DNA of 64,000 nucleotides, taken from Zopfochytrium polystomum. Lineage: Eukaryota; Chytridiomycota; Chytridiomycetes; Chytridiales; Chytridiaceae. Each line of letters begins with the position of its first letter. Position 1 is the first letter of the stretch. The stretch is taken from contig JAIVFJ010000228.1 in the NCBI GenBank assembly GCA_025765615.1, positions 33,668 to 97,667 of the forward strand, read 5' to 3'. The position numbers and the translations under genes are program-made. A model generated the notes under the pieces. The model was given only the letters and a program-made list of their open reading frames with translations. It was not told where the DNA came from and did no database searches. This document shows, in pieces, positions 41,487-56,093 of this stretch.

Positions 41487-43807
41487 ATGCCCCCCCGCAA
41501 ACAACAACCTCCCTCCACCACCCCCACCACCACCTCCACCGCCTTCGCAACAACCCTCCTCACCACGCACCTCGGCCTCCCTCCCTCCGACGCATCCTCG
41601 ATGGCCGCGCAGCTGTCATCCATGACGTCCCCGGACGCCGCGAGCTTCCTGCAAGGCTTGATCGGCGGAGACGCCGACAAAGGGATCATCGGCGAGTACG
41701 TTGCGCTGCGGCGTGGGGAGGAGGAAGGGGGTCCTGTAGGCCGGACGCCAACGGGGCGGGAAGGGAGCGCCAGCGGCGAGGGTGGTGGTGGTGGTGGTGG
41801 TGGTAAGCGGGGCGGAAAGAGTGGCAGCGGTGGCGGCGGGGGAGGAGGAGGATCGGCCGGAGGCGCGCAGTGGCGGGAGGATCCGCGGGCGTACCGGAAG
41901 GGCGATGGCGGGGAGCAGAGCTACGTGGTCGTGGCGTGAGTTACCCTTTTGTTTTCTGGCCGCTTTTTTTTTTTTTTTTTGCTTTGCTGATCCCTCTACG
42001 CAGCAAGCCCAGCGCGCCTCCGCCCAAGGTCCCGCCCACCACACCTCCCGCCGCGGCAGTCACGAGTCCCAGCGGCGGTAACGCATTACCGCCGACCTCG
42101 GCGGAGCGCGAGCAGCGCAAGGCCCAAAAGAAGGAGCGGCAGGGGGCAGGGTCATCACGGACCAAAGAGTCGGCGCAGGCGGTGGTGGAGCGTCTGGACC
42201 GCGCGACCAAAGTCGGGAGGGCGGCGGGGCTGAACGGGCGACTGTTTTGCGAGTGTCTAGGTAAACGCACCCCGGTTTTTTTTTTTTTTCTTTTCCTTTT
42301 TTTTTTTTTTTCCTCCTCCTCACGTCCCTCACCAAACACAACACACGCCAATCAGCCGCGAAACACGGCCTCCTCACAAACTGCCTAACCTGCGGCAAGA
42401 TCATCTGCAAACTCGAAGGCCCCGGTGCGTGCCCGCAATGCGGGTCGTACGTGGAATCCGCGATCCAGCAAGTGACGATGATCATGAGCCGGCAGGGGAC
42501 GCTCGCGTCGTCGTCCTCTTCCCCCAAACCCTCGAAAAAGCCGCCGTCTTCTACCGCAACAATGCCGTCCACGCCGGCGAACCGGTACGGTATGAAGGCC
42601 GGGGCGCAACCCGTAACCGCGACGTCGACGTCGGCGATGGCGGGGACGGCGCCGGGGTCGACTGCGGTGGCGGAGCGGTTCCCGGAGCTGCAGAGCGAGC
42701 GGGAGCGGGCGGAGCTGGCGCGGGCGGAGGCGCAGCGGGAGCGGTTGTTGGAGTACCAGCGGAACAGCACGGCGAGGACGCACGTGCACGGTCTGTTTTT
42801 TTTTTTTTTTCCCCATTCCTCTTTCCTTGGCAGAGTTTCGCCCTTCTTTCTTCTCCCCTTCGTTGGCTGACCCCCCTTTTCTCCCCTCCCCCAAAAGACA
42901 TCGCCAGCGACTTCGACTACCTCTCGACGTCCCGCAACAAGTGGCTGACGGCCGAGGAGCGCGCGCTGGCGCTCAAAAAGGCGCAGGCGGCCGCGGCGCG
43001 GGAGCAAGCTCTGCGGACGCGGCGGGTGATTTCGCTGGACCTCGGCTCGCGGACGGTGGGGCTCGTGGACGGGCGGGAGGCGGCGGCGGCGGCGCGCGGG
43101 ACGCGGGTGACGGACGACGAGGTTGCGGCCGCCGAGGGTGAGGAGGAAGAGAGGTTTGAAGTTGTGCACGGGTACGCGGCGAACGAGAAGGTGACGACGG
43201 CGCGGCGGGTGGTGACGGTGGGTGGTGGTGGCGGGAAGAAGGGCGGGCAACCGGTGGCGGCTGCTGCGGACGGTGATGAGGGCCACGGCGGCGGCGGCGG
43301 CGGCGGGGTGCGACAGTTCCGCAACGCGTCGCTGGGGGCGGCGGCACCGGTTTACGTGGTAGCGAGGAGCGCAAAGGCGGGTGGGATCGTGGCTGGTGTG
43401 GGTTCGGCGACGACGCTGCGGCAGCGGAAGGCGGCGGCGGCGGCGCGGGAGCGGGAGGCGGAGGGTGGCGGTGGTGGTGGTGGGGAGGAGAAGAAGCGGG
43501 GGTCGGACAGGACGGGGGTGAAGAAGTAAGTGTGTGGTTCCCGCGCCCCCGCGCCTCCTTCAATTCTTCTTTTTTTCTCTCCATCCACCATGAAAAAGTC
43601 TACCAAGAGGCCGTAATCACACTTCTTCCCAATCCTGCGCGCAGGTCGTCGTCGTCGTCGTCGTCGTCGTCGCGGAAAAAGGCGGCGTCGGCGCTCCCGC
43701 GTCTGCAGGACGACATGACGTTCCCCTTTTCGGCGGCGGGGCTCGCAGCAGCTGCAGGGGCGCTTGGCGAGTCGGCGGAGTACGGCGACGAGCCGGTGTG
43801 CGCGTGA
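41487..43807 (+). CDS. TRIP4: TRIP4 / ASC-1 homologue (C2HC5 zinc finger)
   Basis: Five exons (41487-41935, 42004-42260, 42356-42790, 42898-43525, 43645-43807) give 643 aa. The hallmark is the C2HC5 zinc finger (residues about 231-265): LFCECLAAKHGLLTNCLTCG, then CKLEGPGACPQCG. The N-terminal part (FLQGLIGGDADKGIIGEYVALRR) and the later DFDYLSTSRNKWLTAEER segment also match the family. Its yeast relative Rqt4 belongs to the ribosome-quality-control trigger complex; in animals ASC-1 couples transcription and ribosome rescue. Gly-, Ala- and Ser-rich inserts, including a run of serines in exon 5, enlarge it. It appears to lack the C-terminal ASCH domain of animal TRIP4. Confidence 0.88.
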
Positions 43808-44389
43808 CGGCGATGGTTTTCAGTAGGGGGCTTGAGCGGCTTCAATAATTTTTTTTTTTTTTTTCGTGTTGTTTACCTGGGTCGGGTGGGTAGGGATTTC
43901 AAGGACCCCCTTTTTTTTGTTGTTTTTTTTTTTTGAAAAAATCCGGAGAGTTGCAGATCGCTGCGTCGCCAGTTCCTGTTTCTTCCAAGAATTTACCGCG
44001 CGAAAAAAAAAAAAAGAAAAAAAGTGAAAAGTGAAGAAGAAAAACAAACCGAAAGCCGCAAAAGAAAGCAGCATAATGGATATATGTCGTTATGAGACGC
44101 GTGCGGGGCGCGCGGCGCGAAAGGGCGGGGTTATTGAGGAGGCGCGACGGAGGAAGAACAAGAAAAGGAAAGCAAAAGAAAAAATGAAGAAAAAAAAAAA
44201 ACAAAAGGGAATTTTGAAAACGTGGGCACGGAAGCGGTTACCCCTTGACGCGAAAGAAAGTGTGTTCATAGTGCAGTAACGGACCCCCGCAACAAAAGAT
44301 GGGCGAGGGAGAACAGAAGAAAAAAGAAAAAAAATGAGGACAAGTTAAGTCAAACCCCGGGCAGACGTCACATCACCGGGCCCCTCTCC
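43808..44389. other. Convergent 3' flanks, A/T tracts only
   Basis: Lies between the ends of TRIP4 (plus) and the monooxygenase gene (minus). It contains several poly-A and poly-T runs and no gene. Confidence 0.5.
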
Positions 44390-45877
44390 TCAACCCCTAG
44401 ACGCCACTGACCGCTTCCCACTGCTAGTCGACATCCTTCCCGCGTCCATCGCCATCTTCTCCGCCCCAGCACCCGCACCCGCACCAACACCGCTTTCCCT
44501 CCTCCGAAACTCGTCGATGGCAGCCTTCAAATCCGGGCGATAATCGTACGCGATCACGTCGTCGTTCCAGCCGAAAAAGTTGCGGATCTTGACGATGCCC
44601 TTGAAGACGAACCTGCCAATTTTCATGCCGACGGGGGAGGAGGCCTGCATGCGGGTGGCGACGGCGCGGGACATGGCGGCGATCTTGTGGACGCGCGGGA
44701 GGCGGACGGTGGAGTAGACGGAGAAGGCGGCGGGGTAGTTTATTTGGAGGGGTGGGGTTGTCGGCGGGGGTGGTGCGTTGGCGGGGGCAGGCGCGGAGGC
44801 GGGTGCAGGGAAGGAGGAAGGGGAGGAGGAGAAGGCGGTGAGGGCCTCGCCGAGGGCGCAGACGTCCTCGAGGCCCTGGGAGAAGCCTTGACCGAGGGTC
44901 GGGAGGGTTCCGTGTGCAGCGTCGCCGATGAGGACGACGCGGCCCTTGTAGAGGACGGGGAGGTCAGGCAGGTCGTACATCGATACAGGGGAGATGCGGT
45001 TGGCATGGCGGACGGCGTCGACGACGGACTGCGGGGCGTTCCATTGCCTGACGACGTCGGCGAGGCGCGACGCTTCTTTTGGAAGGTCCGAGTAGGGGCG
45101 CCACGAGTCGTCGTTCTTGTCGACGGCGGCCTCGGGGTCGGACTCGAATTCCATGACCATCCATGCGCCAAAGTCGGTGCCGCAGTGGACGGCAAAGATG
45201 AGGGAGCCGGCGAGGGGGTTGGAGTAGAGGCCCATGGGGTGGTCAAAGTTGAGGACGCGCGGCGGGTGTTTTATACTGTCGGCGGGGTTGGAGTTGTTGT
45301 TGGGGATCTTGTTGGAGTCGGGTTTGAGGTAGTCGACGTCGTCGGAGGGGTCGGGGTCGTCGGAGACGGGCTTGAAGCGGTCAAAAACGCCGAGGTGTCC
45401 CGACGCGAGGTACGCGGCCTTTGGGTGGTCTGGGAAGAGGACGCGGCGGGTGCGCGATTGGATGCCGTCAGCGCCGACGAGGATGTCTGCGGCGGCGGAG
45501 GAGCCGTCCTCGAAGCGGGCGACGACGCCGCTGTCGCCGTAGTGCTGCGAGAAGCCGACGAGCTTTTTCGCGGTGAAGACGCGGATGCCGCGGGCGGCGA
45601 CCTCCTTCATGAGGATCGAGTGCAGCGCGGAGCGCAGGATCTGCACGGGCGGCAGCTCGCCCGACTTTGCCGACACGGCGTCGCGTGCGATGGCGTCGGA
45701 GCCGTCCTGGTTGGTTGTTTGTTTTTTGTTGGGGGGTGGGTGGTCATGGGCATGAGAGGGTGACGTGGTGAGAACAAGAAGGGAGTGAGCACGTGACAGG
45801 CGTAGGGTGTGGCACACGAAGGGGGATTTTTTTTTTGGATGAGCACGATGAGCACAATGAGGGCATATGTACAACTG

Positions 45878-45911
<34 letters not shown>

Positions 45912-47230
45912 GTGTCAGACGGTTTCGCAGTCGCTAGCACTCAAAAAAGGTGAACGCCACCAGCACACCTCCCCACCACCCCCACACCGTCTTCCACCAA
46001 CTCTCTCCAGCATTCGCTCTCACGCTCTCACGCTTCCACCACGCTCCCACGCACGCACTCACCATCAGCATGAAGCGCATGACGGGCGCGCCGTCGCTCG
46101 ACGCGGCGAGTACCTGATCGAGGACGCCCAGGCGCCGCAGGCAGCGCAGGCCGTTGCCGTAGATCGAGATGCTCCCTCCCACGTCGCCAAAGAACGGCTG
46201 CCGTTTTTGCGTTTTGCGGATGAGTTTGCGAAACGCGCGAAGGCGGAGTCGGCCCGCGGCGGATAACGGTTTTTGTATTTTTTTATTTTGTTGTTAATGA
46301 TTTTGATTCGTGGAGGGCAACGAAGGAAGGTCAGCGGAATCAGCAACAGAGCTGAATAGATGAACTCACGGGCACTGTCACGCGCACGTCGACGCGGTCG
46401 TAGACGGTCACCGACGCGAACCCGACCGCGCGCAGCATGAGGGCGGCGGTGGCGCCGACAGGCCCGCCGCCGACCACAATGGCGGACGGAGACGGCGGCA
46501 GCGACGACGGCGGCGACGACATGGACGACGAGAGGGACGGCGACAGGGACGTTGGCGTGGGCGCGGAGGGGCCGGGGGCGGCAGCAGTTGCGGCAGCGAT
46601 AGACGGGTAGGCGACGGGCAGCAGGGTCGACGGCGACGCGCCGTTGGCTCGTGCGAACAGCTGCTGCGGCTGTGGCTGCTGATGCTGCTGCTGCAGATGC
46701 AGCACGGACGGATGCGGGAACGAGATGGGCAGCACGCCGGTGCCGCCGACGCCGCCGACGCCGCCGCCGAGCGGCGGCCCTCCTGTGTTGGGCGTCGTTC
46801 GCGCGTAAATGCTGTGGGCGAGATACTGCGGCTGCGGCTGCTGCTGCTGATGCGAGCGAGTCGGCATTGAATAGTACTCCTGCTGCTGTTGGTGCAACTG
46901 CATCTGGGGCGACAGCGGCGCTTGTATGCTGTGGTGCTGGATCGGGTATTGGTTGTGGGCGGGCAGCGTGTTGATGACGGGAAGTGGGGAAGAGAGCTGG
47001 CGCTGGTGCATGATGCCAGGGCGCTGCTGTTGTTGTTGTAGCTGGTGCTGCCACAGCTGTGCCTGGTGCTGCTGCTGCTGCTGTTGCACGTGCATGAGAG
47101 GCGATGCGGACGACGAGGACAAGGACAACGACGACGACGACGACGTGGAGCGGCCCACTGTTGGGAGAAACGTAGAGGGTGCAGACGACGCAGACGACGC
47201 AGACGACGACCACGACGACGACGACGCCAT
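44390..47230 (-). CDS. FAD-dependent monooxygenase with Gln-rich N-terminal extension
   Basis: Exons 47230-46370, 46197-46063 and 45706-44390 give 770 aa. Residues 1-248 are a low-complexity Gln/Ser/Pro region with no known domain. The flavoprotein hydroxylase (PHBH fold) then starts: AIVVGGGPVGA (about 250-260, dinucleotide motif), GGSISIYGNGLRCL, ILVGADGIQSRTRR (DG motif) and VVLIGDAAHGTLPTLGQGFSQGLEDV (GD motif). These bind FAD and NAD(P)H for aromatic-ring hydroxylation; substrate is unknown. Intron 2 is 356 nt, the longest here, and contains a TCTG repeat. The exon 2 acceptor was chosen as the first AG after the donor that keeps frame. The start ATG is the first in the frame; a shorter protein from a later ATG is possible. 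Confidence 0.78.
45879..45911. repeat. (TCTG)n microsatellite in an intron
   Basis: About eight TCTG units inside intron 2 of the monooxygenase gene. A longer, imperfect TCTG array lies upstream of the same gene. Confidence 0.9.
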
Positions 47231-48987
<1,757 letters not shown>

Positions 48988-50184
48988 TCAAACGAAACTG
49001 CACCAACCCAGGGCCACCAACACCGCCGCCGCGGCTACACGTCCGCCGCCACCACCTCCACGCCGCGCGCCCGACACCGCCAGCGTCGACTGCCCGACGC
49101 CGGCGCCGCCCGCGCCGTTCCCGCCGGTGGTGCCGGTGGCCGACGGCTTGCCGCTGCCGGCGTTCTTGGAGCTGCTGTACTGGGCGAGGAGCGACCTGCA
49201 GAGGACGGGGATCAAGGCCATCTAAAAAAAAGAGCCGCGTAAGTAAGACGGGTTTTAATTTTTTGTACACAACCCCCTCCCCCCCTTCCCCTTTTTCCCA
49301 GTCACCACCCACAAAAAACTTACATACGTCCTCTCCTTCCCGCTACACCCATCCTCCGCCAAGCAGCCCGCCAGCGCCTTGCCCTGTGCGTCGGCGTTGG
49401 GGCACATGACGGGGACCTGGTCCCAGGTGACGGGGAGGGCGAGGTCCGGGACGGTGGAGGTGAGGCAGTCGCGGGAGCAGGGGCTGAGGTCTTGGATGAG
49501 CTGGGTGACGTTGTAGCCTTGGACGACGAGGGAGGAGGAGGAGGAAGGGGTTGGGGTTGGGGTTGGGGTGGTTGTGGTCGGGGGAGGGGGTGGTGGGGGA
49601 GGAGGAGCTGTGGTTGTGGTGGTGGGGGAGGAAGGGGAGGGAGGTTGTGACGCGGAGGAGGAGGAGTGCGACGACGACGACGGAGACGAGGCAGCCGCAG
49701 ACGAAGCTTTGAGCGAAGACGCCGCCGATGGCGACGAGCTCGACCTCGTACTCGACGACCCGGCCGCAGGCGCCACCGCTGCCGACGACGACGACGGCGT
49801 CGACGCCGGCGCCGGCACGCTCGCGCATAGCCCAGGCAACAACCCGACCAACATCTGGTCCTGTACGGGCGCGTTGTTCGCGGTCGTACACGTCGTAATC
49901 TCTCCGGCGGCCGGGTTGGTCTTGTCGAGGACGGCGGCGCAGAGGGTTTGTACGTTGGCGAGAGTGACTGGCACCGCCGGGTCGACGGCGGGGACGGCGG
50001 TGTGGATGCAGGATTTTGTTTGCGGGGCGAGGTTGGCGACGGCGGAGGAGACGTTGATGCCGTTGATGACGACGTCCGAGGAGGAGTCGGCGACGGTGGG
50101 GGTGGCAGCGGAGAGGGCCACGAGGGCGAGGAGGGCGGCGGAGGCGGCGTGTCGCGCGGCGACGGTGGCCGAGGGGACGCGCAT
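48988..50184 (-). CDS. GPI-anchored surface protein with two CFEM-like modules
   Basis: Exons 50184-49324 and 49221-48988 give 364 aa. The signal peptide ends near AATPTVA. Two modules align with each other: INGINVSSAVANLAP...CIHTAVPAVD...PVTLANVQTLC and VQGYNVTQLIQDLSPCSRDCLTSTVPDLALPVTWDQVPVMC, each ending in a Leu-Pro-x-Leu-Cys-like segment. The cysteine pattern and the SPC..DC start resemble fungal CFEM domains, which can bind haem or sit in the wall. Between them is a Ser/Thr/Pro linker of about 110 residues with a proline run. The C terminus ends in a hydrophobic tail suited to GPI attachment. The second module is interrupted by the only intron (102 nt). Confidence 0.7.
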
Positions 50185-50830
50185 CGTCTTTATCTCTCTC
50201 GTTCAGGCGAGGAAGCGAGCGCGCGTTCGTGCCGGGTGCAGAACACAGAAAGGTCAAGGGATGAGCTATTTACTCGGCCAATCTTTTATTTTCTTGTTCC
50301 TTGTGGGGTGGGTTTGTCAGAGGCGCCTTGTCAACGCGTCACTCGGTTACTTCCCTTCTTCACCACAAACCCTGCTGGCAAGCGGAATAGCGCGACCAGG
50401 GCCACGGAAGCGGAAAGCAAGCGTCCCCTCCGCATCAGTGCAAGGGCACATAATGCCCCAGCCAACACCACCCAAGAAATCCCGCCTCACCTTCTTCCCC
50501 CCCCACATCGAAACACGCGTAAAGCCAAAGGGGCGTGGGTCAGATTACAAACATGAACCAAGCAGCCCAACAGAGCGAGAATAGAAAAAAAAAAAAGGAC
50601 AGCAACAAGGCGAAGAAAAATACTGGCGGTTGCAACAAAAAAGTAATGAAACCAATTTTGCGCGGTGGAAATCGTTTAAGGGGGTGAATGGGTCAGGCGA
50701 CGCTGCCGGCCCTTAAGAAGAGCAGAACGCAAACTCGATCCAAACCAAACAAAAAACAACCAAACAAACAAACAAAAAAAAAAAAATTAAAAAAAAAAAA
50801 CATTGCAAAGCTCAAACCATGCCGCTCCTC
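50185..50830. other. Intergenic, nothing assigned
   Basis: Lies between the CFEM-like gene start and the transporter gene stop (both minus strand). It contains A-rich tracts near 50583 and 50770. No gene is supported. Confidence 0.45.
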
Positions 50831-53165
50831 TCACATTCCCCGCACCCCCTGCACGACCGCCGCCGCCGCCGCGTCCTCCTCCCCACGCCCATCCTTCCCC
50901 ACAACAGCGCCCCACGTTCCAAACACGCACAGCACGGCGGCGCCCACGGCAACAGCGTAGCACGCGGCCCTATCGGTCCACGAGACGGTCCAACCGCGGC
51001 GGGCTGCGAGGCGGAGGAAGCAGACGGGCGGGAGGAGGCCGGCGATGACGAACGAGAAGAAGCTGCCGACAAAGCCCATGATGCGGTGGAAGTACGGGAA
51101 GGCGATTGCGACGGCGCAGGCGAGGGAGGCGAGGGTGGCGCGGGACAGGTTGCGCGGGAGGCGCGAGGGGCCGAGGTACAGGGAGGACGAAGAGGACGAG
51201 GACGACGACGATGAAGATGCCGAGGCGCGCAGGCCAAGGAATGACTCGAGCTGGTAGTTGACGGGCGCGGCGAGGAGGGCGAATTTTGTGAAGGGGTTCA
51301 GGGCCGTCAGGACGAGGACCACCGACGTGAGGGCGGCCGGGTAGGTCGGGATCTGCGGAAAGTTTTGCGTAATCTCTGGCATCACCATCTGTTGATTTTC
51401 GCGTGGTTGATCAAGCGAGGGTATGGGTGCGACCAAGCGGTTAGTAACTTCCTCGAGTACTTCGACGCAAAAAGAAGAAAAGGAAACGCGCGCGCGCAGT
51501 TTTAAATACCTCTCCAAACATCAGATATCCCAACGTCGCAAACACGACGTACAACAGAAAAAGCATGGTGTAAGTGCGATTGACGACTTTGGGAAACTCT
51601 GCAGGATTCTTCAGGTCCCTATAAATGGAAGGGAGAACCGCGTGGGCTGTTGTGAAACGTCGGGGGAATGAGTCAGCGGCAAAGAAAAACAAAACATGAA
51701 GACGCTTTCGCTTTGCTTATTATTTATCGACCGAAACTACTCACCCTCCAGGCCGACCATGATCATGCCGCACGCGAGCGCCAGTCCCTCGGCGGACGCG
51801 GGCCTCGAAAACGTAGCGGCGGGGTCCCATAGGCTGCCGGGTGTGTGCGGGGTGGACAAGCCGTCGATGAGCAGCACGGCGAGCACATTAAACAGCGACA
51901 GCACGCCGATGGCGCTGGCGTACGCGAGTACGCCGAGTCCGTCTGTAAAGGTTGTCACGGCAAAGACGGCTGCGACGATGCACTTGAGGAGGGCAGGGTC
52001 AAACACCAGCATTGCGGCCACGGCCGGGTGCGGCTCTACGAGGGCGAGGATGCTGTCTGCGGCGATGACGATGCAGGCGGTCGCGGCCGTGAAGAGCTCG
52101 AGGACAAAGAGCGCCGTCACCGCGTGGCGGACTGTCGGGTTGAACGCGCGTTCGGCTAGGTCCGCGTACGACATGATTTTCGGCGGCTGTTGGAGCGCTG
52201 CTGCGCCGCCAAGGAGTTCGGTGGATTCTGACGCAGATCCTGCCGCGTAGGAGGAGGAAACGGAGGAGCTGGAGGCGGTGGTGGAAGAGGAGGAGGAGGG
52301 GGTGGTGAAGCGCCAGCGGGAAGCAGATGAAGAGATAGCTGCAGAGGCGGTCGAAACATCGTCGGATTGCAGGCATCGGCCCACCAACTTTGCAGTGAAG
52401 CTTGCAGAGAGCGCAAGCGCCGAAAGCAGTCCAAGCCCCGCGATCCATCCGGCCAGATCAAAGGCGTAGGGCAGCGCGAGGATGCCCATCCCCAGCATCA
52501 CGTTGGATGCATTCAGGGTCGCCTGCCAGGTGGAGCTTGTGCCCGCCGTGGCGCACGAGCCAGATCGCGGGTCGTAGGGGTCGTCCTCGAGGATGCCGCT
52601 TGGCAGGCCCGAGGTCGTGTGGATGAGAATTTCGTGGGTCGGGTGTTCCGCCGAGGCGGGCAGCTTGGGGAAGGTGCTGTAGGTGTGGGGGCTGGTGTTG
52701 GGGATCTGGGAGGAGGAGGATGGAGACGTGGCGCCCTGGCTGGCGCCCGAGGGGGTGCGATGATTCATCCCGCTGGGGGCCGGGATGGGGGTAGGGGCAG
52801 CGGGAACGCCGGCGGCGGCGGCCTGGTGAGGCCTCGACATCGCGTCCTCGTCGGTGTGCGCAAACAGCTGCAGCGACGGCTGGGGGGGTTGCACGGGTGA
52901 AGCGAGGCGCGACGACGACTCCTCGTCGATGGACGTGAGGTGGGCGGTGGCGGCGGTAGGGAGCGGGCCGAGTCGATGCGGGTCTGAGTGCGGCGGCGGC
53001 GTCGGCGGCGGCGGGTGGTGGATTTGTAAGTGTTGTGGCGACGGCACCGCGACAAGGACCGATCCCGGTGGTGGTTGCAGGTGAGCGTTTTGGTGGTGGG
53101 CGTGGGCAGGCGGATCGCTGCCGTCGACGCCGACAAAGTACACGCTGGTCCTGCTGCTGCTGCTA

Positions 53166-53196
<31 letters not shown>

Positions 53197-53776
53197 GGTG
53201 CACCGACGGCGTCGCCGGTATCGACTCTTCGCTGCGCCGTCTCCACCACACGCCGCCGACGCCGCCCGACAGCGGCGACGTCTCAAACGCGGGCGGGGAG
53301 AGCGGCTGGTTGCTGCTGCTGCTGCTGTTGGGCCCGCCGGCCGACGGCAGCACCGCCGACCAGCGGAAGCTCTCGGAGAACCAGTTGCTAGACGAGGAGG
53401 AGCGCAGAGTGCCGATGCTCGGGGGCCGCCGCTTGGACCGCGGCTGCCGCGGCGTCGGCAGGACGGAGATGGTGTCGTACTCGTCCGGCGTGGAGACGAG
53501 GAACTCTTCTTCGTCGTCGTCGTCATCGTCGTTGCCCTCGCCGCCGTCGTTGTCGCCGTCGTCGTCCTCGGCGCCATCGTCGTTGTCGCTGTCGTTTGTG
53601 TTGCGGCTGACCACCTCGTCGTTGTCGTCGCGGTCCAGCACGGCGCCGCCCTCCTCCGTCCTGGTCGCCGCCACCTTCTTCTTCTTTGGCCGCCGACGGC
53701 GCTGCTTGCGGGCGGCGACGCCAGTGTCGATGGGGACGGGCGGTGCCGGCCTGAAGAAGCGCAGCACCGAGTCCAT
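50831..53776 (-). CDS. AVT-type vacuolar amino-acid transporter
   Basis: Exons 53776-51745, 51646-51510 and 51388-50831 give 908 aa. The first 400 residues or so are cytosolic and low-complexity (acidic DDDDDDEEEF, Ser runs, Pro/His stretches). The AAAP transporter fold then begins with the family signature SSTWQATLNASNVMLGMGILALPYAF. About ten or eleven membrane segments follow, with the later NPAEFPKVVNRTYTMLFLLY and GFVGSFFSFVIAGLLPP. It should exchange neutral amino acids for protons across the vacuolar membrane. Loop insertions of serines between helices are large. Intron positions are all canonical. A (TCCTA)n repeat lies just upstream (53770-53808). Confidence 0.85.
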
Positions 53777-54700
53777 ATATATATCCTATCCTATCCTATC
53801 GTATCCTATCTGGAGTGAACGTTGGCTGATCTGAGCGATCTCCTTTTGTTTCTGATCGAAAATGTGTTTTTCACCTTTTGTCTGATCCGGACCCCCGAAC
53901 CAGCGCGGTAACGAACGAGTTGCATGAGCGGCTCGCCTTCCAAGAAAGTAGCTTGTATATGGCTACTGTACATACATTCATCGTAGCTGCGTGCTGCTCC
54001 TCCTCCTCCTCCTCCTCCTCCTCCTCCTCCGTGCAAACCGTGCAAACCGCGTTGACACGCAGACTGACCCAGGCACCACCACCCACTGCGCCCACGAGCC
54101 CGAGCGCCGTGGACGCAGTCAACAGCGAGCGGGTCCCGCACTGAATCAAGGGCCTGGCGCCTAAAAGGCGGCCGTGGGCAGCACAGATTCGCGTTCGTTC
54201 GAAGAGGCTCGATCGAAGAGGTGTACCACAAGTGCACACGGCCAAGGAAGGAAGTTTTCATAACAAAAGAAGAAAAGATGGAAAAATTACAATTACTACT
54301 TTTTTTTTTCTTTTCTTTTTCTTTATCAATTTTTCAATTTTTGAACTGCAAAATGAAAGAAAGTTTTTTTCCGAATTTATCTTGCTGCAACATGTAAATT
54401 CCACAAACATCCGGCAACGCGCTGGCCGGAGGCCGAATTCCCCATTCAACTTTACGTCCAACTGATTATTAATGCCCGTCGCCATATGCATCCCCCCCGC
54501 AATCTCTGTTCGGAACGTGTTTTTGGTCCATGAGTGAGCCGAAGGGGCCCGGAACACTGAAGTGCTTAGCCAAGCAGAGACCGCAACCTGGAGAACACGG
54601 AAAGAGAGCGAGAGAGAGAGAGAGAGAGAGCGAGAGGGACAGAGAGAGAGGTGAGGTGCTCGAGAGTTAAGAAAAAACCATTTCCGACACACTCTACACG
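53777..54700. other. Divergent intergenic region with simple repeats
   Basis: Upstream of both the transporter (minus) and the orphan secreted gene (plus). It has a TCCTA repeat at 53775-53808, a (TCC)n run near 53998-54030, a T-rich stretch near 54300 and a GA repeat near 54605-54650. No gene is seen. Confidence 0.5.
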
Positions 54701-56093
54701 ATGCGTGCCGGCCGCGGGCGGCTTCCAGCAGTCGTCATGACCCAGGCCTTGCTGTGGCTGCTCCTTTGCGCCAGCGCCGGCGGCAGGGTGCTTTGCATCT
54801 CCTTAGCGACGTCCTCTGGTTACTCTGGTACCCACACGCCCGCAGTCGTCGTACGCCACAGCGACCTTGAAGCAGAGGTTTCGGGCGTACGTGAAGGTGC
54901 GCCTGCAGTCTACCGTCGTGCAAAGAGTAAGTACGACTTCGGCCCCCGCTCCCTTTCCAAGACTTTCTTTTGTCCTTAGGCAGTGGGCTGCTCATTACTG
55001 ACACACACACTCTCTCATATTTTATTCCACTCTTTGCAGCCTCGAACCAAAAGGCCACAACCGCAGCAAAAGCCAACGCCCGGAAAGCCGACAACGCATC
55101 CTTCGCCGCAGCAAACAAGGCCGCAGGAGCTGCGCGACAAAAGGCGGCAAAAGACGACCCAGAGGGCTTGCAGAAGCAGCGTGCGGAACGATCGCAGCAG
55201 AGAGCAGACCGCAAGAAAGACGCAAGGTTTGGAGGAGGGAAAGGGGGGTGGGAAGAGGAACCCGTGCGTGAAGGTCCGGGGTTTTCAATGTTAGCTCACA
55301 AACAGATTGCATACACAGGGAAGTTGCGCCCGGCGGAGCAAAGGCGCAACGAACGGCCGAGCACGACCAGCGGCTGAAAGCAAAAACAGCTCACCAGTCT
55401 GCAGCGGCGAGCCTCAAATCCGAGATCGCAAAGGACCCGAGCGTCGGCGACAAGTGGATAGATTTCAAGGACCACGTCTCGAGGGTGCGACAACATCGTT
55501 TGATTCCCTTCCCCTCCGCCTCCTCCCCACCCAGCCACTTGGGCAGCACGTACTTACTTTACCACCAACCACCCCTTGTCGAAACTCCCCGCCTCCCCGC
55601 CAATGCAATTCAATCTGCAACAGTTTGATCCAAAAAAACCCACTCAGGGCGGCCACCACTACGATCCTAGCGCCGTCAAGACCGTCAACAGCAAGCCCTA
55701 CAAGATCACGTCGGCAAAGGCAAGCGCCGGCACGGCGATGATCGAGTTCCAAGGACGGAAAAACCCGGCAACAGGGATCGCGCGGACGACGCAAAAGTCG
55801 GTGTTCCTGGCGCCGGGAGACCACAGTGCCGAGCACCCGGACCTGCCTAAGCTTAGTCAGAAGGACGGGTATTCGAAGAGGCAGGTCAAGAGTGCTGCGT
55901 TGCAGGTTAGAAATGTTTTCTTCTCTTTGATTGGGGGAGATCCTGATTACATTGCATCTAGGCCTTTGTCCAACATCGAGAAACTGGTTCGAATGACGCT
56001 ACCGTGGAGGTGAGCGGCAAGGGATCGGTACCGATGAAAGTTTACAAAAACTGGGGTGCGGGGACGGCGTATCCCGACAAAACCAAAATTTGA
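54701..56093 (+). CDS. Orphan secreted Lys/Ala-rich protein
   Basis: Five exons (54701-54926, 55040-55226, 55319-55484, 55648-55905, 55962-56093) give 322 aa; phases and GT-AG borders agree throughout. The N terminus has a hydrophobic core (MTQALLWLLLCASAGG); the start may be 54701 or the ATG at 54737. Residues 75-190 are Lys/Ala/Gln-rich and probably helical. The C-terminal part (GGHHYDPSAVKTVNSKPYKI, GTAMIEFQGRKNPATG, VSGKGSVPMKVY) resembles no family I know. A truncated duplicate lies immediately downstream, so the locus is evolving by duplication. No function is proposed. Confidence 0.68.
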
